Origin: Pseudomonadota bacterium
GTDB lineage: Bacteria > Pseudomonadota > Alphaproteobacteria > Rhizobiales > MH13
Length of the DNA stretch: 64,000 nucleotides
Direction: 5' to 3'
Assembly (NCBI GenBank): GCA_039024915.1
Contig: JBCCPK010000004.1
Location: 1 to 64,000, forward strand
Position 1 is the first letter of the stretch. Each line of letters opens with the position of its first letter. A program made the position numbers and the translations under genes. This document shows positions 11,379 through 19,871 of this stretch, piece after piece. The notes under the pieces were generated by a model, which made no database searches, was not told the origin of the DNA, and saw only the letters and a program-made list of their open reading frames with translations.

Positions 11379-11855
11379 ATGATCATGCTGGCGGCGGTTG
11401 GCCGAATGAAGGCCGGCCCCGAACGGCAGCTCTTCGACCGTTACTGGCAGCGTTCGCAGCCGCTGGCGAGGAAACTGGGCTTCGGTGACCTTGCCTTGGC
11501 GGAGTTGCGCGAAGCATCGGGCGCAGGTGCGGATCAGCGCAAGGCAGCCGAAGCGCAAGCGCTGTTCGACAAGCTGCCCGATACCGGCGCCCTGATCGCG
11601 TTTGACGAGCGCGGCAAGAGTTTATCCTCGCCGGCTTTTGCCACCATGCTCGCAGATCATCGGGAAGACCGAAGGCCCATCGCGGCGGTTATCGGAGGCC
11701 CTGACGGTCTGGACGCGTCGGTCCGCAAGAAAGCAACAAACGTCATCGGGTTTGGCGCACTGACCATACCGCACCAGCTTGTGCGGGTTCTCGTCGCCGA
11801 ACAAGTGTACCGTGCCCTGACGATGCTTGACGGCCACCCCTATCATCGCGATTGA
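11379..11855 (+). CDS. rlmH: 23S rRNA (pseudouridine-1915-N3) methyltransferase
   Basis: The 158-residue SPOUT methyltransferase methylates pseudouridine 1915 in helix 69. It shows LAAVGRMKAGPERQLFDRY, the SAM knot segments IAFDERGKSLSSPAFA and AAVIGGPDGLD, and the C-terminal LTIPHQLVRVLVAEQVYRA and HPYHRD. The family is normally 155-160 residues. It follows rsfS after 42 bases, a near-universal pairing. Confidence 0.97.
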   Translation: MIMLAAVGRMKAGPERQLFDRYWQRSQPLARKLGFGDLALAELREASGAGADQRKAAEAQALFDKLPDTGALIAFDERGKSLSSPAFATMLADHREDRRPIAAVIGGPDGLDASVRKKATNVIGFGALTIPHQLVRVLVAEQVYRALTMLDGHPYHRD

Positions 11856-11950
11856 TGGCTCTGGGTTCCGCCAAGCTAAACGATCGCTTAACGCGGCCCG
11901 CGTCATTGTTGCGTTCTGGAGTTCCCGCGCCACCAACCGGTCGCTTCCTT

Positions 11951-13270
11951 ATGCGCCTTCGTGTCTTGCTTCTTGTCGTTTACGCCGCCCTCGCAGGCCC
12001 CGCGCTTGCGCAGGATGAGTCCGTGCCGGACCCTCAAGTGCGCTCTGCGGAACTTGAGGATGAGCGCGACGTGGCAACCGATGCGCTCGAGCGCCTGCGG
12101 GCAAACCTCCAGGCGGCTCAGGCACGTCAAGAGATGCTGCGGGCCGAGATCGAGGCGATCGACGCGGATGTGGGCGAACTCACCGATGTTCTTATCCGCA
12201 CGACCAGCCAGGCCGAACGGCTCACGGGGCGCATAGAGGTTCAGCGCGAGCGGATCGCCGCGCTCGAACAGAACAAGGAGGCGATCGAGACGTCCCTTGA
12301 TGCGCAGCGGACGCGGATTGCTTCGCTCTTGTCGGCAATGGTGCGCGTGGGTCGCGAGCCGCCCCCGGCTCTTGCGGTTTCGCCAGGCGACGCGCTGCGC
12401 TCCGTGCGGTCGGCGCTTTTGCTGGGCGTTGCTTTCCCCGAGCTTGAGGCCGAATCACGCGCCCTCGCCAACGATCTGTCTGCCCTTGCCGATGCCCGTC
12501 TGGCGCTCGATGAAGCGCTCGAGGTGTTGCTCGCCGATGCCGAGGAACTGCAGCAGGAAGAGGAACGCATCGAGCTGCTGCTCGCCGAGCGGTCGCGCGT
12601 GCGCGAAGAAAATCAGGCTGTGCTTGAACGCGAACGCGAACGGGCGGCCTTGCTGGCCAATGACGCGACGTCGCTCGAAGCGCTTTTGACGGAACTTGAA
12701 AGCGAACTGTCGTCGGTTCGCGAAGCCATTGCCGAAGCGGAAGCGGCGCAGGAGGCTGTACCCGACGCAAGCGATGATGACGCGCTGGCATTGCTGCGCG
12801 ATTCCAGCCGGATCACCCCCGCCTTCGCATTCGGGAGTGGCAAGGGAATGATCCAGCGACCGGTGCGCGGAGTTGACCTGTTGAAATTTGGCGAGCCGGA
12901 CCGATTTGGCATAGCCAGTGAAGGCGTGCATATCGCCGCGCGCGCTGGTGCGCGCGTTGTCGCACCCGCCGATGGCTGGGTGCTGTATGCTGGACCTTTT
13001 CGCACCTACGGCCAGGTTGTCATCCTGGACGTGGGAGATGGCTACCGGATGGTGCTTGCTGGGATGAGCCGTATAAATGTCGCATTGGGCCAGTTTGTGC
13101 TGATGGGTGAACCGGTTGCCACGATGGGCAATCGGGGATCGACGGTTCTGGCAGACGGCACACAAGGTGCGCCGCAGCCGGTCTTGTTTGTCGAATTACG
13201 AGAGGATGGACGTTCTATCGATTCTTCGGCATGGTGGGCGGAAACAGACAGTCAAAGGACTGAGGGATGA
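11951..13270 (+). CDS. EnvC-like murein hydrolase activator (degenerate M23 domain)
   Basis: The start at 11951 gives a signal peptide (MRLRVLLLVVYAALAGPALAQ). A long coiled coil follows from about residue 35 to 270, then a C-terminal LytM/M23 fold (GVHIAARAGARVVAPADGWV; GQFVLMGEPVATMGNRG). The zinc ligands of active M23 enzymes are not in place: the HxH strand reads LFVELREDG. Loss of the ligands together with a coiled coil is the pattern of EnvC, a periplasmic activator of cell-wall amidases in division. It overlaps ctpA by 4 bases (ATGA). Confidence 0.88.
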   Translation: MRLRVLLLVVYAALAGPALAQDESVPDPQVRSAELEDERDVATDALERLRANLQAAQARQEMLRAEIEAIDADVGELTDVLIRTTSQAERLTGRIEVQRERIAALEQNKEAIETSLDAQRTRIASLLSAMVRVGREPPPALAVSPGDALRSVRSALLLGVAFPELEAESRALANDLSALADARLALDEALEVLLADAEELQQEEERIELLLAERSRVREENQAVLERERERAALLANDATSLEALLTELESELSSVREAIAEAEAAQEAVPDASDDDALALLRDSSRITPAFAFGSGKGMIQRPVRGVDLLKFGEPDRFGIASEGVHIAARAGARVVAPADGWVLYAGPFRTYGQVVILDVGDGYRMVLAGMSRINVALGQFVLMGEPVATMGNRGSTVLADGTQGAPQPVLFVELREDGRSIDSSAWWAETDSQRTEG

Positions 13271-14601
13271 TCAAAAAATTGCCAGTCTTCGCGCTCGGCC
13301 TTGTGCTCGGCGTGGCAGTGACCTTCGGGGTCACCCACTACCGGCTCGGGCCGATTGGTGCGCAAGCGCAAACCGGGGCGGAAACGTTCAATCAGCTTAA
13401 GTTGTTCGGGGATGTCTTCGAGCGTGTGCTCAACGACTATGTGGAACCCCAGGCCGAAGCTGAGCTTATAGAAAATGCGCTTGATGGCATGCTCAGTGCA
13501 CTTGATCCGCATTCTGCCTATCTTGGTCCTGAAGCGTTCGAAGATATTCAGGAACAGACGCGCGGCGAGTTTGGCGGTCTTGGTATCCAGGTGACGATGG
13601 AAGAAGGCTTCGTGAAGGTCGTCTCACCCATCGATGAAACCCCGGCTGCACGCGCTGGCATCCTCGCCAATGATCTGATCGTTGAACTTGATGGCGAGGA
13701 CGTTCAGGGCATGACGCTGGCCGATGCGGTCGAACGGATGCGCGGCATTGTTGGCACCGAAATCGTGTTGCGTGTCCGTCGTGAAGGCGCTGAAGATTTT
13801 GAAGTGACGCTGGAGCGCGATACCATTCGTATCGCCTCGGTCCGCAGCCGCCTTGAGGGTGACGTTGGTTATCTGCGCATCACCAACTTTTCCGGACAGA
13901 CGGGCGAAGGCCTCGAACAAGCGATACTTGAGCTGAACGAGGAAGCCGAGGAGGAGGGCGTCGAGCTCTCCGGCTACCTGCTTGATTTGCGCAACAACCC
14001 CGGTGGGCTGGTGAACCAGGCGCTCGAAGTGTCGGACGCCTTCCTCGATCGCGGTGAGATCGTTTCTATCCGTGGTCGTGATGAGTCCGAGACACGTCGC
14101 TACAACGCGCGCTCGGGCGATATGGTTGGCGGTTTGCCGGTTGTTGTGTTGATCAATGGCGGTTCGGCGTCAGCATCGGAGATCGTTGCGGGTGCTCTGC
14201 AAGATCATCGTCGGGCGACCCTTGTGGGTTCGTTGAGCTTCGGCAAAGGGTCGGTTCAAACGGTGATCCCCATGTCGGCCAACTCGGCTGTTCGGTTGAC
14301 GACCGCGCGCTATTACACGCCATCTGGCCGGTCCATCCAGGCGCGGGGCATCGACCCGGATATCGAGGTTCTGCAGGAGAATTTGCCTGAGGAACTTGTC
14401 GGTCTTGATGAGCCCGGCGGGGAAGCAGCTCTAGATGGCCACTTGTCCAATGAGGATGATGACGAACGCTCCGGTTCCTCGGTGTACGTCCCGGCGGATA
14501 CGGAACTTGATACGCAGTTGCAGTACGGCTTGAGCCTGCTGCGCGGTCAAGAAGTTCATGCGGCATTCCCGCCAGATCCGAATGCACCTTTGCCAAACTG
14601 A
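13267..14601 (+). CDS. ctpA: C-terminal processing serine protease, S41 family
   Basis: A periplasmic protease with an N-terminal membrane segment (LPVFALGLVLGVAVTFGVTHY), a PDZ domain at about residues 90-165 (GLGIQVTMEEGFVKVVSPID) and the S41 catalytic part. The serine motif GGSASASEI is near residue 299 and the lysine motif FGKGSVQ has Lys at about 327. The family trims or destroys periplasmic proteins, including cell-wall hydrolases, which suits coupling to the EnvC-like gene. The tail after residue 380 is acidic and poorly conserved. An intrinsic terminator follows. Confidence 0.95.
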   Translation: MIKKLPVFALGLVLGVAVTFGVTHYRLGPIGAQAQTGAETFNQLKLFGDVFERVLNDYVEPQAEAELIENALDGMLSALDPHSAYLGPEAFEDIQEQTRGEFGGLGIQVTMEEGFVKVVSPIDETPAARAGILANDLIVELDGEDVQGMTLADAVERMRGIVGTEIVLRVRREGAEDFEVTLERDTIRIASVRSRLEGDVGYLRITNFSGQTGEGLEQAILELNEEAEEEGVELSGYLLDLRNNPGGLVNQALEVSDAFLDRGEIVSIRGRDESETRRYNARSGDMVGGLPVVVLINGGSASASEIVAGALQDHRRATLVGSLSFGKGSVQTVIPMSANSAVRLTTARYYTPSGRSIQARGIDPDIEVLQENLPEELVGLDEPGGEAALDGHLSNEDDDERSGSSVYVPADTELDTQLQYGLSLLRGQEVHAAFPPDPNAPLPN

Positions 14602-14634
14602 TCAGGTCATCGCGCCTTCTGGCGCGGGACATGG

Positions 14635-14649
14635 TTAACCTCCGCTTAA
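14635..14649. promoter_or_regulatory. CtrA-type box TTAA-N7-TTAA
   Basis: TTAA at 14635 and 14646 are separated by CCTCCGC. The box lies between ctpA and the polysaccharide-deacetylase-like gene, directly before the terminator stem and about 110 bases upstream of the next ATG. Exact consensus match; function inferred. Confidence 0.5.
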
Positions 14650-14684
14650 AGCCGGCGCTCTAGAACCAGAGTGCCGGCTTTTTT
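14650..14684 (+). terminator. Intrinsic terminator after ctpA
   Basis: A 12-bp stem starting AGCCGGCGCTCT with one G-T pair, a six-base loop and a run of six T. Ends the operon that starts upstream of rsfS or earlier. Confidence 0.9.
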
Positions 14685-14758
14685 GCGCCTGCTTGAAAGC
14701 TTGGTGGCGTCCGGCGCTCGCCGCGCCTATCTGCTGAATGTGCAAGCAAAGGTAACCC

Positions 14759-15979
14759 ATGTCTGCGGAACTCGCGTCGGATCTGCATACGCCCATTATG
14801 CCAAAAAAGCGGGAGCCGGGTGCGCTGATGAAGCGCATTAAGGCGCTTGGCGCTTTGCTGGTGCGCGCTGGCGCTGTTTTCCTTCTGATCGTGGTGGCTG
14901 CGCTCGCCTTGTGGATTATAGTCACCGATGACGAGTTTGGTGGCGAGCCGATCGCCGTGGCCCCCATCACGGTTCCTGGTGAACGCAGCGGTGATGTTGG
15001 AGAGCCATCTGATAGACCACAGATGTTGCGTGGATCGGGCGACAGCACCGAGCAAACGGATGGTCCGCGGATTATCCGCGTGCCGCAACAGGCCATGGAG
15101 CCCGCATCTCCCGCCGAACTGGGGCGCGCGTTGCAAAACGCGTCCGCTGCACCGCGGTTTGATCCCCAGGGGGGGTTGCGCGCACTGGCCGATCCCGCGC
15201 TGGTTGAACGGTTTGATGCCGATAGCTTCATTCCAACCATCGGGGCAGGTGGCGAAAGGCCGCTGGACGCGTACGCCCGTCCGCTCGAAGCGGGTACGGT
15301 GGCACCGGGGCAGCATCGGATTGCGATTATCGTTTCAGGCCTCGCGATGAGCCAGACGGCAACGCAGGAGGTGATCAACCGGCTACCCGGCGCGATGACC
15401 TTGTCGTTCGCGCCCTATGGCAATTCGCTCGGTCGTTGGACACAGCGCGCGCGGGCGGCGGGTCATGAGTACTTGATCGAAGTGCCGATGGAGCCGTTCG
15501 ATTACCCCAATAATGATCCTGGCCCGCACACGTTGCTCGCGTCACTTGATGCGCAAGCGAATATCGAGCGCCTGCACTGGGCTCTTTCGCGGGTTTCGAC
15601 GCCGGTCGGCTTCATGAACTACATGGGCAGCCGGTTTGCCTCGGAAGAAGCGTTGCTCGAGCCTATTGTGACAGACACACTGGGGCGTGGATTGATGATT
15701 GTCGATGATGGTCGCTCGGCGCGTAGCCGATTGACGGCTGCAGCGGGCGAGGGTCAGCCTGCCGTGCGGGCGGATGTGGTGATTGATGCGCAAGGCGATA
15801 CGGAATCGATTGCCGCAAGGCTGTCCCAACTGGAAGCGTTTGCGCGGCAGCGTGGTTCGGCGATCGGCGTCGCCTCCGCATTGCCCATTACGATCTCGAC
15901 GCTCGAAGAGTGGTCGCAGACCCTATCGGCGAAGGGCATTGCGCTGGTGCCGGTCTCATCGCTTGCCCGTTTTGAGTAG
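14759..15979 (+). CDS. Divergent polysaccharide deacetylase family protein (YibQ-like)
   Basis: The 406-residue protein has one membrane helix (AGAVFLLIVVAALALWIIV) near residue 42, a long Pro/Gly/Arg-rich periplasmic linker, and a C-terminal domain with HRIAIIVSGLAMSQTATQEV, LTLSFAPYGNSLGRW-like and GFMNYMGSRFASEEA. These are hallmarks of the divergent polysaccharide deacetylase family, which has lost typical metal-binding residues. The family stands next to envC and ctpA in many proteobacteria, so a role in cell-wall or division control is likely, but the activity is not established. It has a CtrA-type box upstream. Confidence 0.88.
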   Translation: MSAELASDLHTPIMPKKREPGALMKRIKALGALLVRAGAVFLLIVVAALALWIIVTDDEFGGEPIAVAPITVPGERSGDVGEPSDRPQMLRGSGDSTEQTDGPRIIRVPQQAMEPASPAELGRALQNASAAPRFDPQGGLRALADPALVERFDADSFIPTIGAGGERPLDAYARPLEAGTVAPGQHRIAIIVSGLAMSQTATQEVINRLPGAMTLSFAPYGNSLGRWTQRARAAGHEYLIEVPMEPFDYPNNDPGPHTLLASLDAQANIERLHWALSRVSTPVGFMNYMGSRFASEEALLEPIVTDTLGRGLMIVDDGRSARSRLTAAAGEGQPAVRADVVIDAQGDTESIAARLSQLEAFARQRGSAIGVASALPITISTLEEWSQTLSAKGIALVPVSSLARFE

Positions 15980-15994
15980 AGTGGGCAGGCCGCG

Positions 15995-16534
15995 ATGAGC
16001 AAGAAGCCGCGTGAATTGTGTCACGAAGAAAAGTTGGCGTTGCCTTACCGGCCATGCGTCGGCGCAATTGTCGTCAACCGCGAAGGGCTGGCCTGGGTGG
16101 GTCGCCGCCTTCCCAACGAGGAATATGTTGATGCCAAGCGTCTCTGGCAGTTTCCGCAAGGTGGGATCGACGCTGATGAGGACCCTGAGAGCGCCGCGCG
16201 TCGGGAGCTGTTTGAGGAGACCTCGATCCGCTCGCTCTCGCTGCTGGCCGAAGTGCCGGGGTGGCTGACCTATGACCTGCCCGAAGAGTTGGTTGGCATC
16301 GCGCTCAAGGGGAAGTTTCGCGGACAGAAACAGCGCTGGTTCGTCTACGCGTTTGAAGGGGAGGAAAGCGAGATCAATGTCGCGCAGCCTCCCGATGGGC
16401 ACACCGCCGAGTTCGATGCTTGGGAATGGATTATGATCGAGGACGCGCCCAAACGAGCCGTCGCGTTCAAGGTTGGTCTTTATCAGCAGCTGATCGAGGC
16501 GTTGCGCAACAATTCTGCCTTGGCGTGGGCGTAG
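15995..16534 (+). CDS. rppH: RNA pyrophosphohydrolase (Nudix)
   Basis: Removes pyrophosphate from mRNA 5' ends and so starts RNase E decay. The 179-residue protein shows YRPCVGAIVVNREG, WQFPQGGIDADEDPE and the Nudix box with RELFEETSI near residues 70-78; the usual Gly near the end of the box is Ser. Later motifs GQKQRWFVYAF and EFDAWEW fit RppH. It follows the YibQ-like gene by 15 bases. Confidence 0.95.
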   Translation: MSKKPRELCHEEKLALPYRPCVGAIVVNREGLAWVGRRLPNEEYVDAKRLWQFPQGGIDADEDPESAARRELFEETSIRSLSLLAEVPGWLTYDLPEELVGIALKGKFRGQKQRWFVYAFEGEESEINVAQPPDGHTAEFDAWEWIMIEDAPKRAVAFKVGLYQQLIEALRNNSALAWA

Positions 16535-16646
16535 CGCTTTCGCGGTACGCTGACGTATCCCCGACCCCGATAATAGGTTCAGGTTTGTCGCGACAACTTT
16601 GCTGTATGGCCGACCCATATGGGCGGGCCAGTTTGCCGGCGAAATC

Positions 16647-17555
16647 CTACCTCGTGCGTCCGGCGAGCGATGCCGCTAGATAGGCCAGCTTTTCGGCGTG
16701 CGGGCCGTAGGCTTCGAGGGTTTTGAGCGCGTCACCGATAGCGGCCTGCAAGGCGTTCTGTGCGCCATCAATGCCCAGCAGCCCGGGCCATGTGGTCTTT
16801 CCCGCGTCGATATCCTTGCCGGTCCGCTTGCCCGCCTCTTCCGCTGAGCCTTGGGCATCCAGCAAATCGTCAGAGATCTGAAAGGCAAGCCCAAGCGCCG
16901 CTCCATATTGCGCCATCGCCTGGCGATCGGTTTCCAGCGCGAGGGCCAGTTGAGCGCCAAGGGTGCAGGCGACCTCGATCAGCGCGCCGGTCTTCATCGA
17001 TTGCATCGCGGCGAGCGCGAAGGTGTCCTTGATCTCTTCGGCGGTGCCGAACCGGCCTTCGGCTGCGAGGTCAAGAAGCTGGCCGCCCACCATGCCCGTT
17101 GCGCCCGCGGCCCGCGCCAGATCGCGGCTCATCGCGGCTGTTGATGGATGCCCGCAGGTTGCCACGAGCTCGAACGCCAAGGTCTGTAGGGCATCGCCCG
17201 CGAGGATGGCCGTCGCCTCGTCGAAGGCCTTATGGGTGGTCGGCTTGCCCCGGCGCAGATCGTCATCGTCCATCGACGGCAGATCATCATGGATCAACGA
17301 GTAGGTGTGAATGCACTCAAGCGCCATCGCGACTTGGGGTGCGCCTGGCGGTAGCTTTCGTCCGGCCCCGAGCATATGGGTCGCTTCAAGCACAAGAACG
17401 GGGCGTAGGCGCTTGCCGCCCGCCAACACAGCGTGGCGCATGGCCTCGATGAGCCGTGCTGGTGCCTTGAGATCAGACAAGAGCTGGTCCATATCCGCCG
17501 TAGTGCTATCAGCGACAGAACGGATGTGGTCAGCTATGGCGGCGACGTCTGTCAC
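16647..17555 (-). CDS. ispA: Polyprenyl synthetase (probable farnesyl diphosphate synthase)
   Basis: Condenses isopentenyl diphosphate with allylic diphosphates. Both aspartate-rich motifs are present: LIHDDLPSMDDDDLRRGKPT and FQISDDLLDAQG, along with GGKRLRPVLVLEA. The product specificity is inferred from length (302 residues) and the residues before the first motif (ECIHTYS). I start at the GTG at 17555, which follows AAAGG at good spacing; a TTG at 17585 would add 10 residues. It is divergent from mtgA with a short gap. Confidence 0.9.
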   Translation of the reverse strand: MTDVAAIADHIRSVADSTTADMDQLLSDLKAPARLIEAMRHAVLAGGKRLRPVLVLEATHMLGAGRKLPPGAPQVAMALECIHTYSLIHDDLPSMDDDDLRRGKPTTHKAFDEATAILAGDALQTLAFELVATCGHPSTAAMSRDLARAAGATGMVGGQLLDLAAEGRFGTAEEIKDTFALAAMQSMKTGALIEVACTLGAQLALALETDRQAMAQYGAALGLAFQISDDLLDAQGSAEEAGKRTGKDIDAGKTTWPGLLGIDGAQNALQAAIGDALKTLEAYGPHAEKLAYLAASLAGRTR

Positions 17556-17607
17556 ACGATCAGCCTTTACAATGCAGCGGTTCAACCGGATCAGGGTGGC
17601 CTAGCCA

Positions 17608-18408
17608 ATGGGTCCCACAGGCACAAGTGGGTCGTCGGGAGCATCCCATGGCTCGCCAACAGTGCGGCAACTTCGTGGATTAGGGCGAACCGTTGCGCAG
17701 GGCCTGCTGCGAACGGCGCTGGTATTGATTTTTGTCTTCGTCACGATGAGCGTTCTTGCCAAGGTGGTGCCGCCCATCTCGACGCTTATGATCCGCGATC
17801 TTGTCATGCTGCGCGGCTACGACCGACAGTGGATCGCGCTCGATGCAACCGCGCCGGTGCTGCGACGGTCAATCATCGCGTCGGAAGATCAGGCTTTCTG
17901 TGCTCATAACGGCGTGCAGTGGGATGCCTTGCGGACGCAATGGGAACGCTGGCGGGCGGGGGAAGATGCACGGGGCGCGTCAACGCTGTCCATGCAGGTC
18001 GCACGCAATCTCTTTCTTTGGCAGGGACAATCAGTTGTCCGAAAGGCGCTTGAAGTGCCGGTAGCCCTTTGGTTGGACTTTGTTCTTGGTAAGCGGCGCA
18101 TGCTGGAAGTCTATCTGAACATTGCCGAGCTCGGCCCCCAACTCTACGGTTTCGAAGCGGCAGCCCAGCGCGCGTACGGGGTGTCAGCTGGCGATGTCAG
18201 CGCCAATCAGGCGGGGCTCTTGGTGGCGACCTTGCCGCTGCCTTCGGCCCGTGACCCGGCCTCTCCGACCTCGCGTCAACGCGCAATCGCCCGCACGATT
18301 GCGCAACGCGCCAGAGGCGTGAATCACCTGATGGACTGTTTGGAGCCGCCGCCGCCATCGCCATCGGCCACTCCACCCGTGCCGTCCGCACGGCCAGACG
18401 CACTTTGA
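17608..18408 (+). CDS. mtgA: Monofunctional biosynthetic peptidoglycan transglycosylase
   Basis: Polymerises lipid II into glycan strands. After one membrane helix (LLRTALVLIFVFVTMSVLA, near residue 35) come the GT51 motifs SIIASEDQAFCAHNGVQWDA with the catalytic Glu, RGASTLSMQVARNLFLW, RKALEVPVALWLD and RRMLEVYLNIAELGPQLYG. The Pro-rich tail of about 25 residues is unusual but not informative. The start codon is uncertain by a few residues. Confidence 0.95.
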   Translation: MGPTGTSGSSGASHGSPTVRQLRGLGRTVAQGLLRTALVLIFVFVTMSVLAKVVPPISTLMIRDLVMLRGYDRQWIALDATAPVLRRSIIASEDQAFCAHNGVQWDALRTQWERWRAGEDARGASTLSMQVARNLFLWQGQSVVRKALEVPVALWLDFVLGKRRMLEVYLNIAELGPQLYGFEAAAQRAYGVSAGDVSANQAGLLVATLPLPSARDPASPTSRQRAIARTIAQRARGVNHLMDCLEPPPPSPSATPPVPSARPDAL

Positions 18409-18591
18409 CGCGCTGGGCGGGACGGGAATCGGCACCGCAAAACCTTGAAGAAAGGGCTTTGCAGGCCAAGGCTGGTGCTCTATATAGCGGCATCCCGAAT
18501 TTCGGCGTCCTGCTCATGCGCGCAAGCGTGCGCTTGGTCATCGCCGTTTGATAGCCTTGGGCGTGACTGCCCACCCATTGGAGATTATCTC

Positions 18592-18774
18592 ATGGCCGTA
18601 CCCAAGAGGAAAGTTAGCCGGATGAAGCGCGGTTTTCGCCGCTCGGCTGATGGCCTTACCGCGCCCACCTATGTCGAAGACAAGGATTCGGGCGAATTGC
18701 GTCGTCCCCACCATGTCGATCTGAAGTCCGGTATGTATCGCGGCAAGCAGATCTTAGAGCCGAAAGACGACTGA
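18592..18774 (+). CDS. rpmF: 50S ribosomal protein L32
   Basis: The 60-residue protein [18 protein letters not shown]... matches L32 of Alphaproteobacteria over its full length, without the Cys zinc ligands found in some other groups. The start at 18592 follows GGAGATTATCTC. A terminator lies just downstream, so the gene is transcribed alone or with mtgA. Confidence 0.97.
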   Translation: MAVPKRKVSRMKRGFRRSADGLTAPTYVEDKDSGELRRPHHVDLKSGMYRGKQILEPKDD

Positions 18775-18807
18775 CACGGTCGTTTTCTCGCCCGCTATTT
18801 CTGTCTA

Positions 18808-18834
18808 AAGGCCGGTCGTAAGCCCGGCCTTTTT
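18808..18834 (+). terminator. Intrinsic terminator of rpmF
   Basis: AAGGCCGG and CCGGCCTT arms around an eight-base loop, ending in five T. Confidence 0.85.
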
Positions 18835-18861
18835 GATTCGTACCCATCATGGAGTGCTTCG

Positions 18862-19278
18862 ATGCGCATGCTGACCGCGTTTCCGCTCATGCTGATACCG
18901 CTTGCGATCTACGGCGTTGTCGCCCTTGGGCCTGCTGGTGTTGCAGGTTTCGAAAGGGCCTGGTTTTCGCTCGGCATGATATCAGGGGGAACCGTCAGCC
19001 TCACTCAAGGTGATGGGGTACTAGCACTTGGGATTGTGATGCTGTTTCTCGAGGTGGTCAAAGCGACCCGGATTGGTTTTGCGCCCATCGCCGACCATGT
19101 CCTGTCGGTTCTGACCGTGATCATTTTTGTGGTGCTGTTCATCGTCTGGCAGCCCGCTGCCACCGGCCTGTTCGCGCTTCTGACGCTGGCCGCACTTGTA
19201 GACGTGCTAGCAGGGCTTTGGATAAGCCTGAATGTGGCGCGCCGCGATGTTGCAATCGCCCCTGGAGGCAGTTTCTGA
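18862..19278 (+). CDS. Small membrane protein, four predicted helices
   Basis: The 138-residue protein has hydrophobic segments near residues 4-24, 50-66, 75-96 and 99-121. No catalytic motif is visible and I do not recognise the family with certainty. Small membrane proteins of this kind follow rpmF in related genomes. It converges on the HbpS-like gene; GAACCGG at 19277 and its inverse at 19304 may form a weak shared hairpin. Confidence 0.75.
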   Translation: MRMLTAFPLMLIPLAIYGVVALGPAGVAGFERAWFSLGMISGGTVSLTQGDGVLALGIVMLFLEVVKATRIGFAPIADHVLSVLTVIIFVVLFIVWQPAATGLFALLTLAALVDVLAGLWISLNVARRDVAIAPGGSF

Positions 19279-19314
19279 ACCGGTGCCAAGCTGGAGGCGC
19301 AGGCCGGTTCGTTG

Positions 19315-19746
19315 CTAGTCCGTCACGGCGACCTTGCCGATTGCCGCAATGCCAGCCAGTGCCGCGATCTCGTCGTTATCGGAGGTATCGCCGGTGATGC
19401 CGACGGCACCGAGCAGGGTGCCATCGGCGTCCTTGATAAGCACCCCGCCGGGGACGGGCACGATTCGGCCGCCTGACACGTTCGACAGGCCCTCAAGGAA
19501 ATGGGGGCGGCCTTCGGCTTGGGCGTTGAGCCAGCGAGAGCCTTTACCAACCGCCAGGGCGCCATAGGCTTTGCCTTTGGCAATCTCAAAGCGCAGCATG
19601 GATGCGCCATCGTCACGCTGAAACGCCTGAACGTGGCCTCCGGCATCCAGAACGCAGACAGCGAGCGGTGCGAAGCCCTTTGCGCGGCCTTCGGCGATTG
19701 CGGCGGTGATCAGTGTGTTGGCGTCATCGAGCGACAGCGGCATCAA
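19315..19746 (-). CDS. GlcG/HbpS family protein (DUF336, PduO-C-like)
   Basis: The 143-residue protein shows the family pattern: LDDANTLITAAIAEGRAKGF, LAVCVLDAGGHVQAFQRDDGAS, KGKAYGALAVGKGS and GGVLIKDADGTLLGAVGITGD-like residues. Members bind haem or cobalamin or occur as domains in PduO; the exact role is usually unknown. No signal peptide. It is convergent with the membrane protein and divergent from the GGT gene. Confidence 0.85.
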   Translation of the reverse strand: MMPLSLDDANTLITAAIAEGRAKGFAPLAVCVLDAGGHVQAFQRDDGASMLRFEIAKGKAYGALAVGKGSRWLNAQAEGRPHFLEGLSNVSGGRIVPVPGGVLIKDADGTLLGAVGITGDTSDNDEIAALAGIAAIGKVAVTD

Positions 19747-19871
19747 TCTTTCCCATCAAGTTGCATCATGTGTGGTTTTTCCCTAGGCGGGTAACCCGCG
19801 CAGGCTGGCCCGCGCAAGGCTTCATTACTTCGGCACATTGCAAGCGATGTGACCGGTTGATCGGAAACACC

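Noticed and set aside
19277-19310. Bidirectional terminator between the rpmF-side membrane protein and the HbpS-like gene
   Set aside because: Only a 7-bp stem with a 20-base loop and no T-tract; too weak to call.
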